From the NCBI RefSeq assembly GCF_014696625.1, contig NZ_JACJQL010000021.1, positions 1 to 64,000 on the forward strand: 64,000 nt of DNA. The letters are read 5' to 3'. The notes under the pieces are model-generated. The model did not search any database. It saw only the letters and a list, made by a program, of their open reading frames with translations, and was not told the DNA's origin. Source of the stretch: Nostoc parmelioides FACHB-3921 (GTDB lineage Bacteria; Cyanobacteriota; Cyanobacteriia; Cyanobacteriales; Nostocaceae). This document shows positions 38,461 to 46,448 of this stretch, piece by piece (position 1 is the first letter of the stretch; every line of letters begins with the position of its first letter). The translations under genes were made by a program, and so were the position numbers.

Positions 38461-39024
38461 CTAGCTGGCGGGTTTATTATTTATTTGGGAGTTAGTATCT
38501 TTCCAAAAATCTTCATCTTGAAGTTGGGCGTAAAACTCTTCTGGAGATAACATTCCAGGTTGATTTTGCACTCCATCTTCAACAAACTGACTACTATCTA
38601 CTCGCCCTAATCCAGAAACAGTAGAACGAGGAGAAAATTGAACGACATTTTTAGCAGAAAACTCGTTATTAAATCTCATCCCAGGAGGCGAAACTGGGGG
38701 GATTAAAGAAGGCTGAATATCAGTATTAGAAACACCAACATGAAGTTGTTGATTGCCATTTCCCAAGTTATCAGACACTGCATCTGTTTCTTCAACTGCA
38801 TTGTTATAGTCAGAAATGCCCCAACTCAAGAAACAAGTAAACCCAGCCAAAAATATAACTGCACTCATCCAATGCACTCCTGAATTGGGAGATGGCATCA
38901 TTTCAACCGTTGTGCGAGTTGAACCTTCCAGGGTAGTACGAATAGGTGTACGTTTGACTGCCGCTACAACATTGAGCGAACACAAAGCTATGCAAATTAT
39001 CGCAGCAGCAAACTTAACATACAT
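38461..39024 (-). CDS. Two-pass membrane protein of the envelope cluster, unknown
   Basis: About 187 residues from the ATG at 39024, which has GGGGAG 8 bases upstream and follows the upstream stop by 4 bases; the longer ORF start at 39066 would overlap. Hydrophobic segments lie near 4-22 and 53-70, joined by a basic loop (KRTPIRTTLEGSTRTT). The C-terminal ~110 residues are polar and Asn/Ser/Pro-rich. No family recognised. Its place between other membrane-protein genes suggests a structural role in the same complex. Confidence 0.6.
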   Translation of the reverse strand: MYVKFAAAIICIALCSLNVVAAVKRTPIRTTLEGSTRTTVEMMPSPNSGVHWMSAVIFLAGFTCFLSWGISDYNNAVEETDAVSDNLGNGNQQLHVGVSNTDIQPSLIPPVSPPGMRFNNEFSAKNVVQFSPRSTVSGLGRVDSSQFVEDGVQNQPGMLSPEEFYAQLQDEDFWKDTNSQINNKPAS

Positions 39025-39028
39025 GACA

Positions 39029-39874
39029 TCACTCCCCTGATTTATTAACAGGTTTTCTATTAGCAATTGGATTAGGTAATTGCTTCTTCATTTGTTGGAG
39101 ATATATTCGCCTTTGCTCCTCTTTTTGGCGTATTTTCTCGCGGATATCTGCCACCTGTGCCATCTGCTCTACTGGGTCTAAATACCCCCGCGCCCGTAAT
39201 AGCTGCGCCTGTGCAAGCGAGTATGGTTCTTGAGCATTCCTAATCTGAATTAGCATTTGATTGAGATCGACCGATGGTTGAGATTCCAAATTCTGGGCGT
39301 AATCAATCGCCTCTAATTTACCCAAGATCAACACAGCAGCAGCCCCGGTTGGTATCTTCTCCTCAACTTTCGTACCATCGGTTTTGCGGTATCCCCAATA
39401 AAAACTATTATTTCCAGAAGCCGCTTCTAGTAAAATATCCAGCGAGTTGAACTTAACTATCTCCAGTGCCGGCATATAGTGCAGGCGGTAAAATCCAGAT
39501 TTCTCATTAGCTTGCATTCTGGATATCTCACCTCGCAATTGCTGTCCCCACAATGCCGCCGCTAACTGTCGCCAGCCTGTAAGAGTAGGCGCACCCTCTA
39601 CTGAGGAGTAACTGGACAGATGGTCTATATTGTAGTCAGTACGGGACAGCTTTTCTAAGTACACTTCTCGAATTTGGGCAACTTGCGCCTTTACTTGCTG
39701 TACCTCCGATATCTGATTACTTGGAATTTGTTGCTTCCATCCAACCATTAATGCAACCGCCCCAATCACAGACAGCGCACTAACAGTCGAACAAACCGTC
39801 CACAGGGTGACATTTACCTTTTGTCTTCTTCGACTTGGTTGTTTATTTCGCACAGGTGTAGGAGTAAACATCAT
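39029..39874 (-). CDS. Membrane-anchored periplasmic-type protein, unknown
   Basis: 281 residues. A basic N-terminus (RNKQPSRRRQKV) is followed by one membrane segment at about 23-45 (LWTVCSTVSALSVIGAVALMVGW). A soluble part of ~230 residues follows, likely outside the inner membrane by the positive-inside rule. It is helical, with a C-terminal charged helix (DIREKIRQKEEQRRIYLQQMKK). GAGGGG lies just before the tandem ATGs. A bitopic protein of this kind resembles VirB8-type or pilus-assembly subunits in plan only; no sequence match was recognised. Confidence 0.6.
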   Translation of the reverse strand: MMFTPTPVRNKQPSRRRQKVNVTLWTVCSTVSALSVIGAVALMVGWKQQIPSNQISEVQQVKAQVAQIREVYLEKLSRTDYNIDHLSSYSSVEGAPTLTGWRQLAAALWGQQLRGEISRMQANEKSGFYRLHYMPALEIVKFNSLDILLEAASGNNSFYWGYRKTDGTKVEEKIPTGAAAVLILGKLEAIDYAQNLESQPSVDLNQMLIQIRNAQEPYSLAQAQLLRARGYLDPVEQMAQVADIREKIRQKEEQRRIYLQQMKKQLPNPIANRKPVNKSGE

Positions 39875-39881
39875 TTACCCC

Positions 39882-40100
39882 TCACGTATTATCAACAACC
39901 AACTGCAACTGAGGGCGCTTGTTTAACTCGCGTGCGATCGCAATTCCTGCACCACCCACAACTATTCCGGTAAGTAGCAACAGAGGATGCAGGGCAAGAG
40001 CAGCCCCCACTCCCAACAGTTGTCCCACCATCCCAGAAACACCCAAGTTCATTAACAAACCACCCGCAGTGTTAACCAAAAAGTCAAATGCTGCACTCAT
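39882..40100 (-). CDS. Very small two-pass, Gly-rich membrane protein
   Basis: 72 residues from the ATG at 40100, with GGGAG 5 bases upstream. Two hydrophobic segments (about 5-30, GGLLMNLGVSGMVGQLLGVGAAL, and 32-52, LLLLTGIVVGGAGIAI) rich in Gly and Ala end in a short charged tail. Small Gly/Ala-rich membrane peptides include pilins (VirB2/TraA type) and holins; either would suit a cluster with two wall hydrolases. Neither can be shown from the sequence. Confidence 0.6.
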   Translation of the reverse strand: MSAAFDFLVNTAGGLLMNLGVSGMVGQLLGVGAALALHPLLLLTGIVVGGAGIAIARELNKRPQLQLVVDNT

Positions 40101-40102
40101 AC

Positions 40103-40351
40103 TTACTCCCTGGTAAACCAAATAACTACTAGTGCCAGAATTAAACCAACTAATTCACCTATGCCTACACCCACCAAAATTGGCTGGATGCTGTAAATCT
40201 CCTGTTTATCCTGCGTTGGGGGAATTGCTACCCATGTCCCAACCACAGTACCAGCTACTACCGAAATTAAATTTATACCAACTGCTTGGGTAGATGTTTT
40301 TCTCAAATTAAGTAAACTTTCATCCCGTATTCGATAGCAGAGGGGTAGCAT
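40103..40351 (-). CDS. Small two-pass membrane protein
   Basis: 82 residues with two hydrophobic segments, near 25-45 (NLISVVAGTVVGTWVAI) and 57-78 (PILVGVGIGELVGLILALVVIWF). It starts 8 bases after the upstream stop and ends 2 bases before the next start, so it belongs to the coupled gene chain. No family recognised. With the following gene it forms a pair of tiny membrane proteins. Confidence 0.58.
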   Translation of the reverse strand: MLPLCYRIRDESLLNLRKTSTQAVGINLISVVAGTVVGTWVAIPPTQDKQEIYSIQPILVGVGIGELVGLILALVVIWFTRE

Positions 40352-40359
40352 CTGAGCTA

Positions 40360-40980
40360 CTATTTCTTCTGAGATTGCCCGGTTTTCGGCTGCGAGGACT
40401 TCAACTGTCTGGGCTGCGGTGTCGATGTACCGACCAACAGTGGATGAGTCTCTTCCCCCCAGTTCACCTTGCCGAAAAAATCGTTATCAATGCGCGAATT
40501 GATTCGCTCTTGCGCCTGGTCGTAACCAGCTGGAACGGAAGTATTACCTTCAGCCAGCGAACTACTGCCATGAAAAACAAATTCTTCGAGAGCAAGTGTG
40601 GAAGATTCAAGCACCACTTTATGGCGTAATTCTCCTAACTGAATTCCCCTGTCTGCATCCCGATAAAGTATTCCAACAAAACTATCGGGGGAAGCTTGTT
40701 CTGGATCTACGCCAAATCGCTGTTTAATATACTCGCGCTTGTCGAACTTGTGTTCGCCTACTTCTGATTTGCGATCGCGCATTGCAATCAAGTGCTGGGC
40801 AGCTTCTTCCAAGGACATACCTTCACGAGAAGCTATCTCTTTAAGTTGAACTAATTGCTGTTCGATTGTTTCGTCAAGCGTATCATTTGGTTGCAAAGCT
40901 AAATCTAACAACCGACAGCAGGTACGTACTACATCAGGCGACACCTGCAAAGTCTCTGCCACTTTGTTGATATGCTTCAT
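40360..40980 (-). CDS. Soluble protein of the envelope cluster, unknown
   Basis: About 206 residues from the ATG at 40980 (AGGAG upstream; a TTG at 40989 is an alternative). It is soluble and charged, with helices at the N-terminus (KVAETLQVSPDVVRTCCRLL, which could be a small HTH-like fold) and a Ser/Gln-rich C-terminus. It overlaps the upstream HTH gene by 47 bases and so is probably translationally coupled to it. No motif assigned. Confidence 0.55.
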   Translation of the reverse strand: MKHINKVAETLQVSPDVVRTCCRLLDLALQPNDTLDETIEQQLVQLKEIASREGMSLEEAAQHLIAMRDRKSEVGEHKFDKREYIKQRFGVDPEQASPDSFVGILYRDADRGIQLGELRHKVVLESSTLALEEFVFHGSSSLAEGNTSVPAGYDQAQERINSRIDNDFFGKVNWGEETHPLLVGTSTPQPRQLKSSQPKTGQSQKK

Positions 40981-41332
40981 TGCGCTCAATTCTCCTAATT
41001 ACTGATTGCACAATTGGGTTGTTTTTTTCTTCATCAGATATGTGCTTGGTCAAAAAGTTATAAAGGGTTAAGCCATTAACTTTTTGTAAATAAGCATCTA
41101 AGCCACCAGCAGGAATTACTTGCTGTAAATATTCCTTATACGTCAACCGCCGAATTTTTGTAGCAACGTAGAAAACATCAGCAATCTCAACTGTTGCTGC
41201 ATCAAAATATCCTCCCCGCTTTCGCGGTTTTATTATACCGGCATAGGGATACCACTTTTGTAAAGCAGAGATTGAAATCCCGTATCTTTCGGCAAGTGTT
41301 TTTTGGGTGTAGATAACGTTTTCACATATCAT
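40934..41332 (-). CDS. MerR-like HTH protein heading the envelope cluster
   Basis: About 132 residues from the ATG at 41332 (a TTG at 41347 is possible). The N-terminal ~70 residues have a MerR/excisionase-type winged HTH: YTQKTLAERYGISISALQKWYPYAGIIKPRKRGGYFDAATVEIADVFY, given here in parts, with the Tyr/Gly-rich wing. The C-terminal part is helical without a metal or drug-binding signature. It is the first gene of the long minus-strand cluster, and a perfect 10-bp inverted repeat lies 58-110 bases upstream, a suitable operator for autoregulation. It could control the whole cluster. Confidence 0.68.
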   Translation of the reverse strand: MICENVIYTQKTLAERYGISISALQKWYPYAGIIKPRKRGGYFDAATVEIADVFYVATKIRRLTYKEYLQQVIPAGGLDAYLQKVNGLTLYNFLTKHISDEEKNNPIVQSVIRRIERNEAYQQSGRDFAGVA

Positions 41333-41347
41333 CAAACTCAATTCCAA

Positions 41348-41968
41348 GTGAAAGACAACATCAATGAGAAGCGAATTAAACTAGCAAATTACTAAACTGT
41401 TTATAAATTAGAAAATAATTTACCAAATATGCCAGTTTAGTACAGGTATAGCTCAACTCAAATACACCTACATTTCAACCTATCTCCAAATAAACTGCAC
41501 ACTAGCCAAGTTACATACTGCCTGTTGATAATGCAAGCACGTTTGTATATATGAGTAAGAAATTGAAAAAATAACTTTTTTGAGAAAAAAGCACTCTAAC
41601 AGAAATTCATAGTCAAAAGTGAAATTTTTGGTATCAAAATCAATTGTTACTTTTCTATCTGTAAACTTTCAGTTTTAATATCGTAATGCCGAAAAATTCA
41701 TAATCATAAGTACAGTATGTATTTCAAATGTTGAAATTATTTGATTGTTAGTAGCTCAAAAAGATGATTTTGGTAGCAAATGCCACGCTTTACCATAGTC
41801 TGAAATTAAAATATAATCGTCTGATATTGCTGCGTCTCACGGACAGCTAGTGGTAAAATTTATAACTAACACTAGTTGATAAGTCCGGTACTTTAGGTGT
41901 GTATGCTATGGCAGCAATGCCTTTCGGATGACAAAACGAAAAGTGCCATTGTACTTATGTAGGACAAA
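41348..41968. other. Divergent intergenic region between envelope cluster and DISARM
   Basis: This 620-base A+T-rich gap must contain both the promoter of the minus-strand cluster and that of drmD. No gene is seen in it. It holds a perfect 10-bp inverted repeat (41390-41442) and a 6-bp inverted repeat CTAGTG/CACTAG (41847-41852 and 41870-41875) about 95 bases before the drmD start. Confidence 0.5.
41390..41442. promoter_or_regulatory. Perfect 10-bp inverted repeat, candidate operator
   Basis: TACTAAACTG at 41390-41399 is the exact reverse complement of CAGTTTAGTA at 41433-41442, with 33 bases between. It lies just upstream of the MerR-like gene. The spacing is too long for a single dimer site and fits two half-sites, looping or a cruciform. 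Confidence 0.5.
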
Positions 41969-44900
41969 ATGCCAGCAATGAACCTTGAAGCCGGACAAAT
42001 CGTTCGGGTACGCTCCCGACAGTATCTTGTAGAAGATGTAGTTCTTGGGCCGTCTGCTGAGGAAGACACCTTAGTTCGCCTTTCGTGTCTAGATGACGAT
42101 GCACTAGGAGTTCCCCTGGAAGTTTTGTGGGAGAGAGAAGTTGATGCTCAGTACATAAGTGCAACTAATTGGGATGTAGTTGCCAGCCGAGGATTTGACG
42201 ATGCACGGCTATTTTCTGCTTATCTGCACACATTGCGTTGGAACTGTGTTACCTCAATAGACCCAAAATTATTTCAAGCACCTTACAGAGCTGGAATTGA
42301 GGTAAAAGCTTATCAGCTAGAGCCGCTACGTAAAGCCTTACTGATGCCTAGAGTGGCTTTGTTTATTGCTGATGATGTTGGTTTAGGAAAAACCATTGAA
42401 GCTGGGCTGATCCTGCGTGAAATGTTGATGCGGCAAAAAGTGAGGCGCGTTATCATTTCCTGTCCCCCATCGGTGGTACGACAATGGCGCGATGAAATGG
42501 AGAGCCGATTTGGACTCACTTTTATGATTTTTGACCGGGAGTTTGTTGCCTCCCGTCGTCAAGAACGCGGCTATGGAATTAACCCTTGGACAACGCACAA
42601 CCGCTTTATTATTTCTCATGCACTACTCCGAGATGAAACCTATGCTGCACCATTACGTGATTGGTTAGGTGATTTTTCTGCTGCATCAATGCTGATACTT
42701 GATGAGGCTCATAACGCCGCCCCAGCAAGTGGTGCCAAATATGCTGTTGATTCTCAACTGACACGAACTGTCCGTGACTTAGCACCTCGGTTTGAGCATA
42801 AGCTGTTTCTGTCTGCCACTCCCCACAACGGCCACTCTAACAGCTTTGCCGCATTACTAGAAATTCTTGACCCACAACGGTTTTGCCGAGGCGTACCCGT
42901 TCGCAACCCAAAACTACTTGATACTGTGATGGTAAGGCGATTAAAACGTGATCTCCGGGAAATAGGAGAAGATTTTCCTAATCGCCAAGTTATCCCCATA
43001 GTTATTGATGGACTACCTGCAAATGCCCCAGAGTTAAAGCTGTCTCGATTGTTACAAGAATATCGCCAACTACGTGAGGAGCGGTTAAAAGATACATCCA
43101 AATCTACTCAAAAGTCAGCGATGCTTGTTGTCACCTCTTTGCAAAAACGCCTACTCTCCTCTATCGAAGCATTTGCCAGAACTTTAAAGGTGCATCGTAC
43201 TGCAATTGAAAAGCAAGCTGCTTCTACTCCTAATACAACTAAATTGTCACGTAATTTACCGCTACTGTGGGAACCTCCAGGGGCTGATGATGACCGCGCT
43301 GAACTTGATGAAATCGAAGTGCAGGCGGAAGAAGATGCTCAGATGATGACAGCAACTAGTCAAGCTACGACCTCTGCACTTACAGCCCGCGAACTAGAAC
43401 TACTAGAAGAAATGTCTGAGACTGCAAATGCTGCACGTTATCAGCCAGATCCCCGCATCAAAGAACTAGAAAATTGGATTCGTAGTAATCTGTGTCCAAA
43501 TTTGGGCGAACCAGGGGCTACTTGGAATGACCGCCGAGTAATTATATTTACTGAGTATACAGATACAAAACGTTACCTCCAACAGCAATTAGAAGCGTTG
43601 ATTGCAGGCTCAGAGCGGGAACATGAGCGTATCGATGTATTTCACGGTGGTATGAGCGAAGAACGTCGAGAAGCAATCAAACTCGCTTTTAATACTGACC
43701 CGTTTCGCCATCCTCTACGTATCCTCATTGCCACCGACGCAGCACGGGAGGGGGTAAACCTACAAAATAATTGTGCTGATTTGTTCCACTTTGACGTTCC
43801 CTGGAATCCCAGCCGCATGGAACAGCGAAATGGGCGGATTGATAGAAAACTGCAACGATCGCCTATTGTTCGCTGTTACTATTTTGCATTGCCACAGCGA
43901 GCCGAAGACCGGGTACTAGATATCTTAATTAAAAAGACAGCAACCATACAAAAAGAACTGGGTAGCCTTTCCCCAGTGGTAGAGAAGAATTTATCAAGAT
44001 TGCTGGAAGGGGGTATTCGCCATGAAGAAGCAAATTCAATTGCTGAGGTGATTAAAAAAGTAGACCAGTCTGAGACTCAAGCCAACGCTTTCTCCCAAGT
44101 AGTTGATGAAGAATTGGAGGAAATTAGACTCAGGAAAGAGCAGTTGGTTAACCAAGTGGCACAACTTCAAGAAATGCTCAAAACTTCCCAGGACTGGTTG
44201 GGACTGGATGACCGCCATTTTCGGGATGCTATTTCCGCTTCTTTGGAAATTTTGGGAGTAAGTTCGCTCGCACCTGTGGATGCTAATGAGGCAGCTAATG
44301 ATCCTACTACTACACGTTGGATATTACCATCTCTTAACCAACGCTTGGGAACAGACCCCACCTGGGCTAGTACCCTTGATACCTTAAGAATACCGCGAAA
44401 ACACGGTCAAAAACCTTGGGAATGGCGGCGGGAAGCTCCTATTCGTCCGGTAATCTTCCGTGACTCCGGTACTTTGGATGGCGATGTAGTTCACTTGCAT
44501 TTGGAACACCGATTGGTACAGCGATTGCTGGGACGCTTTTTATCGCAAGGTTTTACCCATGATGAATTAACTCGTGCTTGCGTGTGTCTCACGGATGAAC
44601 CTTTACCCAAAGTGTTAATTTTAGGACGTTTATCTTTGTATGGCGATCGCGCTACTAGATTACATGATGAAGTAATTGCTGTGGCTGCGGAGTGGTCAGA
44701 CCCAGTAACTAGAGGGCGTAAAAAGTTACAAGCTTTACCAGAAGGACAAAAGGATGATGTTTTAGCTTTACTGGAAACTTCCTTGGCTTCTCCCCGGTTG
44801 CGAGAGGTTCCCGCATCAGTGAGACAACGCTTATGTCAAGCTACATCTCAGGATGTGGGAGAGTTGACACCACATTTACACAAACGCGCAGAGGTACTAG

Positions 44901-45211
44901 CTGAACGCGCCAAGAAAAAGCTGACAGCCAGAGGACAAAAGGAAGCTGAGGAAATGAAGAAGATTTTAGAAGAACAACGCGATCGCATTCTCAAAACTAA
45001 ACAAGAAACCGAACAACCCCTACAGCTGTCATTATTTCCTGAAGAAGAATTGCGTCAGTTAGAAGCAGACCGTCGCCATTGGGATAAGCGGCTAAATATG
45101 TTAGCCCAAGAGTTAGTACGCGAACCAGCACGAATTGAAGCAATTTATGAAGTGAAGGCAGTACGAGTTGAGCCTGTAGGTATAGTTTATTTGTATCCAG
45201 TTAGCGGTTAG
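41969..45211 (+). CDS. drmD: DISARM SNF2-like helicase DrmD
   Basis: The 1,080-residue protein has a complete SF2/SNF2 motor. Walker A ADDVGLGKTIEAG lies near 130-142, the DEAH box (ILDEAHNAAP) near 242, and SATPHNG near 285. The C-terminal lobe (about 515-635) shows IIFTEYTDTKRYL, FHGGMSEERR, ATDAAREGVNLQ and RNGRIDRK. A long helical C-terminal region follows, with a coiled stretch near 960-1,010. In class 1 DISARM the SNF2-like helicase is the first gene, as here, and joins the methylase and the DrmAB core in restricting phage DNA. AGGA precedes the ATG. The locus is interrupted after this gene by two minus-strand genes. Confidence 0.9.
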   Translation: MPAMNLEAGQIVRVRSRQYLVEDVVLGPSAEEDTLVRLSCLDDDALGVPLEVLWEREVDAQYISATNWDVVASRGFDDARLFSAYLHTLRWNCVTSIDPKLFQAPYRAGIEVKAYQLEPLRKALLMPRVALFIADDVGLGKTIEAGLILREMLMRQKVRRVIISCPPSVVRQWRDEMESRFGLTFMIFDREFVASRRQERGYGINPWTTHNRFIISHALLRDETYAAPLRDWLGDFSAASMLILDEAHNAAPASGAKYAVDSQLTRTVRDLAPRFEHKLFLSATPHNGHSNSFAALLEILDPQRFCRGVPVRNPKLLDTVMVRRLKRDLREIGEDFPNRQVIPIVIDGLPANAPELKLSRLLQEYRQLREERLKDTSKSTQKSAMLVVTSLQKRLLSSIEAFARTLKVHRTAIEKQAASTPNTTKLSRNLPLLWEPPGADDDRAELDEIEVQAEEDAQMMTATSQATTSALTARELELLEEMSETANAARYQPDPRIKELENWIRSNLCPNLGEPGATWNDRRVIIFTEYTDTKRYLQQQLEALIAGSEREHERIDVFHGGMSEERREAIKLAFNTDPFRHPLRILIATDAAREGVNLQNNCADLFHFDVPWNPSRMEQRNGRIDRKLQRSPIVRCYYFALPQRAEDRVLDILIKKTATIQKELGSLSPVVEKNLSRLLEGGIRHEEANSIAEVIKKVDQSETQANAFSQVVDEELEEIRLRKEQLVNQVAQLQEMLKTSQDWLGLDDRHFRDAISASLEILGVSSLAPVDANEAANDPTTTRWILPSLNQRLGTDPTWASTLDTLRIPRKHGQKPWEWRREAPIRPVIFRDSGTLDGDVVHLHLEHRLVQRLLGRFLSQGFTHDELTRACVCLTDEPLPKVLILGRLSLYGDRATRLHDEVIAVAAEWSDPVTRGRKKLQALPEGQKDDVLALLETSLASPRLREVPASVRQRLCQATSQDVGELTPHLHKRAEVLAERAKKKLTARGQKEAEEMKKILEEQRDRILKTKQETEQPLQLSLFPEEELRQLEADRRHWDKRLNMLAQELVREPARIEAIYEVKAVRVEPVGIVYLYPVSG

Positions 45212-45248
45212 TTGTTAATTTGCAGTAATTGATTCTTAAATCTATGAC

Positions 45249-45785
45249 TTATGCTGAAATTTTTTCAACAGAAACTTGATACATAATTGTCTCTTTTAAC
45301 GCATCTGCTGCAACTGCTGCAATAGTTTCCCAATCTTCTTGTTTCAACAACACCGCCAGCAATTCGCGCAGTATCTCTCGATTAGAGATAAACTCTTCGC
45401 CGTAAAGTTCATCTTTTCCCAAAACAATGAGTATCTGTTCTCTGACTTCTGGTGTAGGTTGTCTTAATCTTTGAAGTAATCTATCTCTTGCAGTTTTTAC
45501 CGCAATTTTTGTAGCTGTTCCTAAATTCCAATTATTCAGCAGCAACCGCACTTCTCGATTAAGAGAAACTCGTAAAGTTGTTAAACGTCCTAAAAGTTCA
45601 AAGTTAAGCATGAGGTCGCCAAATCCAGAACCCCAATCCAATCCAGCACCAATATTACCACCTACTTTATCTTCTGCTTCAACAGCTTTTCTCAACCATT
45701 TTTCATCAAACAATAAATCCATCGGATTTACTGCATTTTCTTGATCAAAAGTGCTTTGAATATAATTAGGTTCTTCCTGATTCAT
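45249..45785 (-). CDS. Unknown protein, reverse-strand insert in DISARM, partner of GNAT-like gene
   Basis: About 178 residues from the ATG at 45785, with GAGG 8 bases upstream (a GTG at 45794 is an alternative). The N-terminal part has a conspicuous EAEDKVGGNIGAGLDWGSG stretch; the remainder is helical and charged (EVRLLLNNWNL, TARDRLLQRLRQP, EILRELLAVLLKQEDW). No family recognised. It follows the GNAT-like gene with a short gap on the same strand and is read against the DISARM genes on both sides. The pair could be a toxin-antitoxin-like or accessory cassette; this is inference from layout only. Confidence 0.55.
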   Translation of the reverse strand: MNQEEPNYIQSTFDQENAVNPMDLLFDEKWLRKAVEAEDKVGGNIGAGLDWGSGFGDLMLNFELLGRLTTLRVSLNREVRLLLNNWNLGTATKIAVKTARDRLLQRLRQPTPEVREQILIVLGKDELYGEEFISNREILRELLAVLLKQEDWETIAAVAADALKETIMYQVSVEKISA

Positions 45786-45803
45786 TAACTTCACCTCGCT
45801 ACC

Positions 45804-46358
45804 TTATTCAGAAGAACGGCGAACTCCATACTCAAAATAAACCAGGTCTTCGTAATCCTCATCCTCTCCTAAATCAATCATCCCTTGATTATCATAAAAT
45901 TCTTCTGCTCCTGGTAGCGAATGCAACCCAACTCTACCCTCGTAACCTAGTTCTATACTGCGGTTTCTGGCAAATGCTAAGAGTGCAGTACCAACGCCTT
46001 TTAATTTGGGTGGGCGTTGAATAAATTCCCGGTTCCAAGGCGCAGAAGCAATTCCATCAATGTATACTAACCGTTTACCCTCACTGATACGCGAACCGTG
46101 CATTTGAGTTTCAATCAGCATTAACCCTTGAGTTTTGCCTTCATACTCAATTGCATAGCCTTCGCGGTTTGGTTGTCTGTGAATAACGAACTGAAGTTTA
46201 AACTCCCAGTCCCAAAATTTATCTTCTTGTCCGTACAATCTTAATTGTTCTTTCCACTCTGAGGCATAATCATTGACGTGCTTTTGCACTAATTCTACTA
46301 AATCTGCTTCCACGGTCATGCTATCTTGACCGCGAATTAGTTGTATTTTTATTCGCAT
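45804..46358 (-). CDS. GNAT-like acetyltransferase, reverse-strand insert in DISARM
   Basis: Starting at the ATG at 46358 the protein is 184 residues; an upstream ATG at 46583 would overlap drmMI by 135 bases and is unlikely. The C-terminal half shows the GNAT acetyl-CoA motif A as PPKLKGVGTALLAFARNRSIELGYEG followed by VGLHSLPGAEEFYDNQGM, the usual beta4-alpha3 and beta5 pattern. GNAT enzymes acetylate proteins, small molecules or aminoacyl-tRNAs; several are toxins. It diverges from drmMI over 90 bases and is followed by an unknown gene. Its substrate cannot be read from the sequence. Confidence 0.65.
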   Translation of the reverse strand: MRIKIQLIRGQDSMTVEADLVELVQKHVNDYASEWKEQLRLYGQEDKFWDWEFKLQFVIHRQPNREGYAIEYEGKTQGLMLIETQMHGSRISEGKRLVYIDGIASAPWNREFIQRPPKLKGVGTALLAFARNRSIELGYEGRVGLHSLPGAEEFYDNQGMIDLGEDEDYEDLVYFEYGVRRSSE

Positions 46359-46448
46359 CGCACCAAAATCGTGTGCATTAGCAGATTTTGATGTTATCAG
46401 ATTAAGTAAACAAACTGTACCAGACTCAAAGACCGCAAAGGAGAAACG

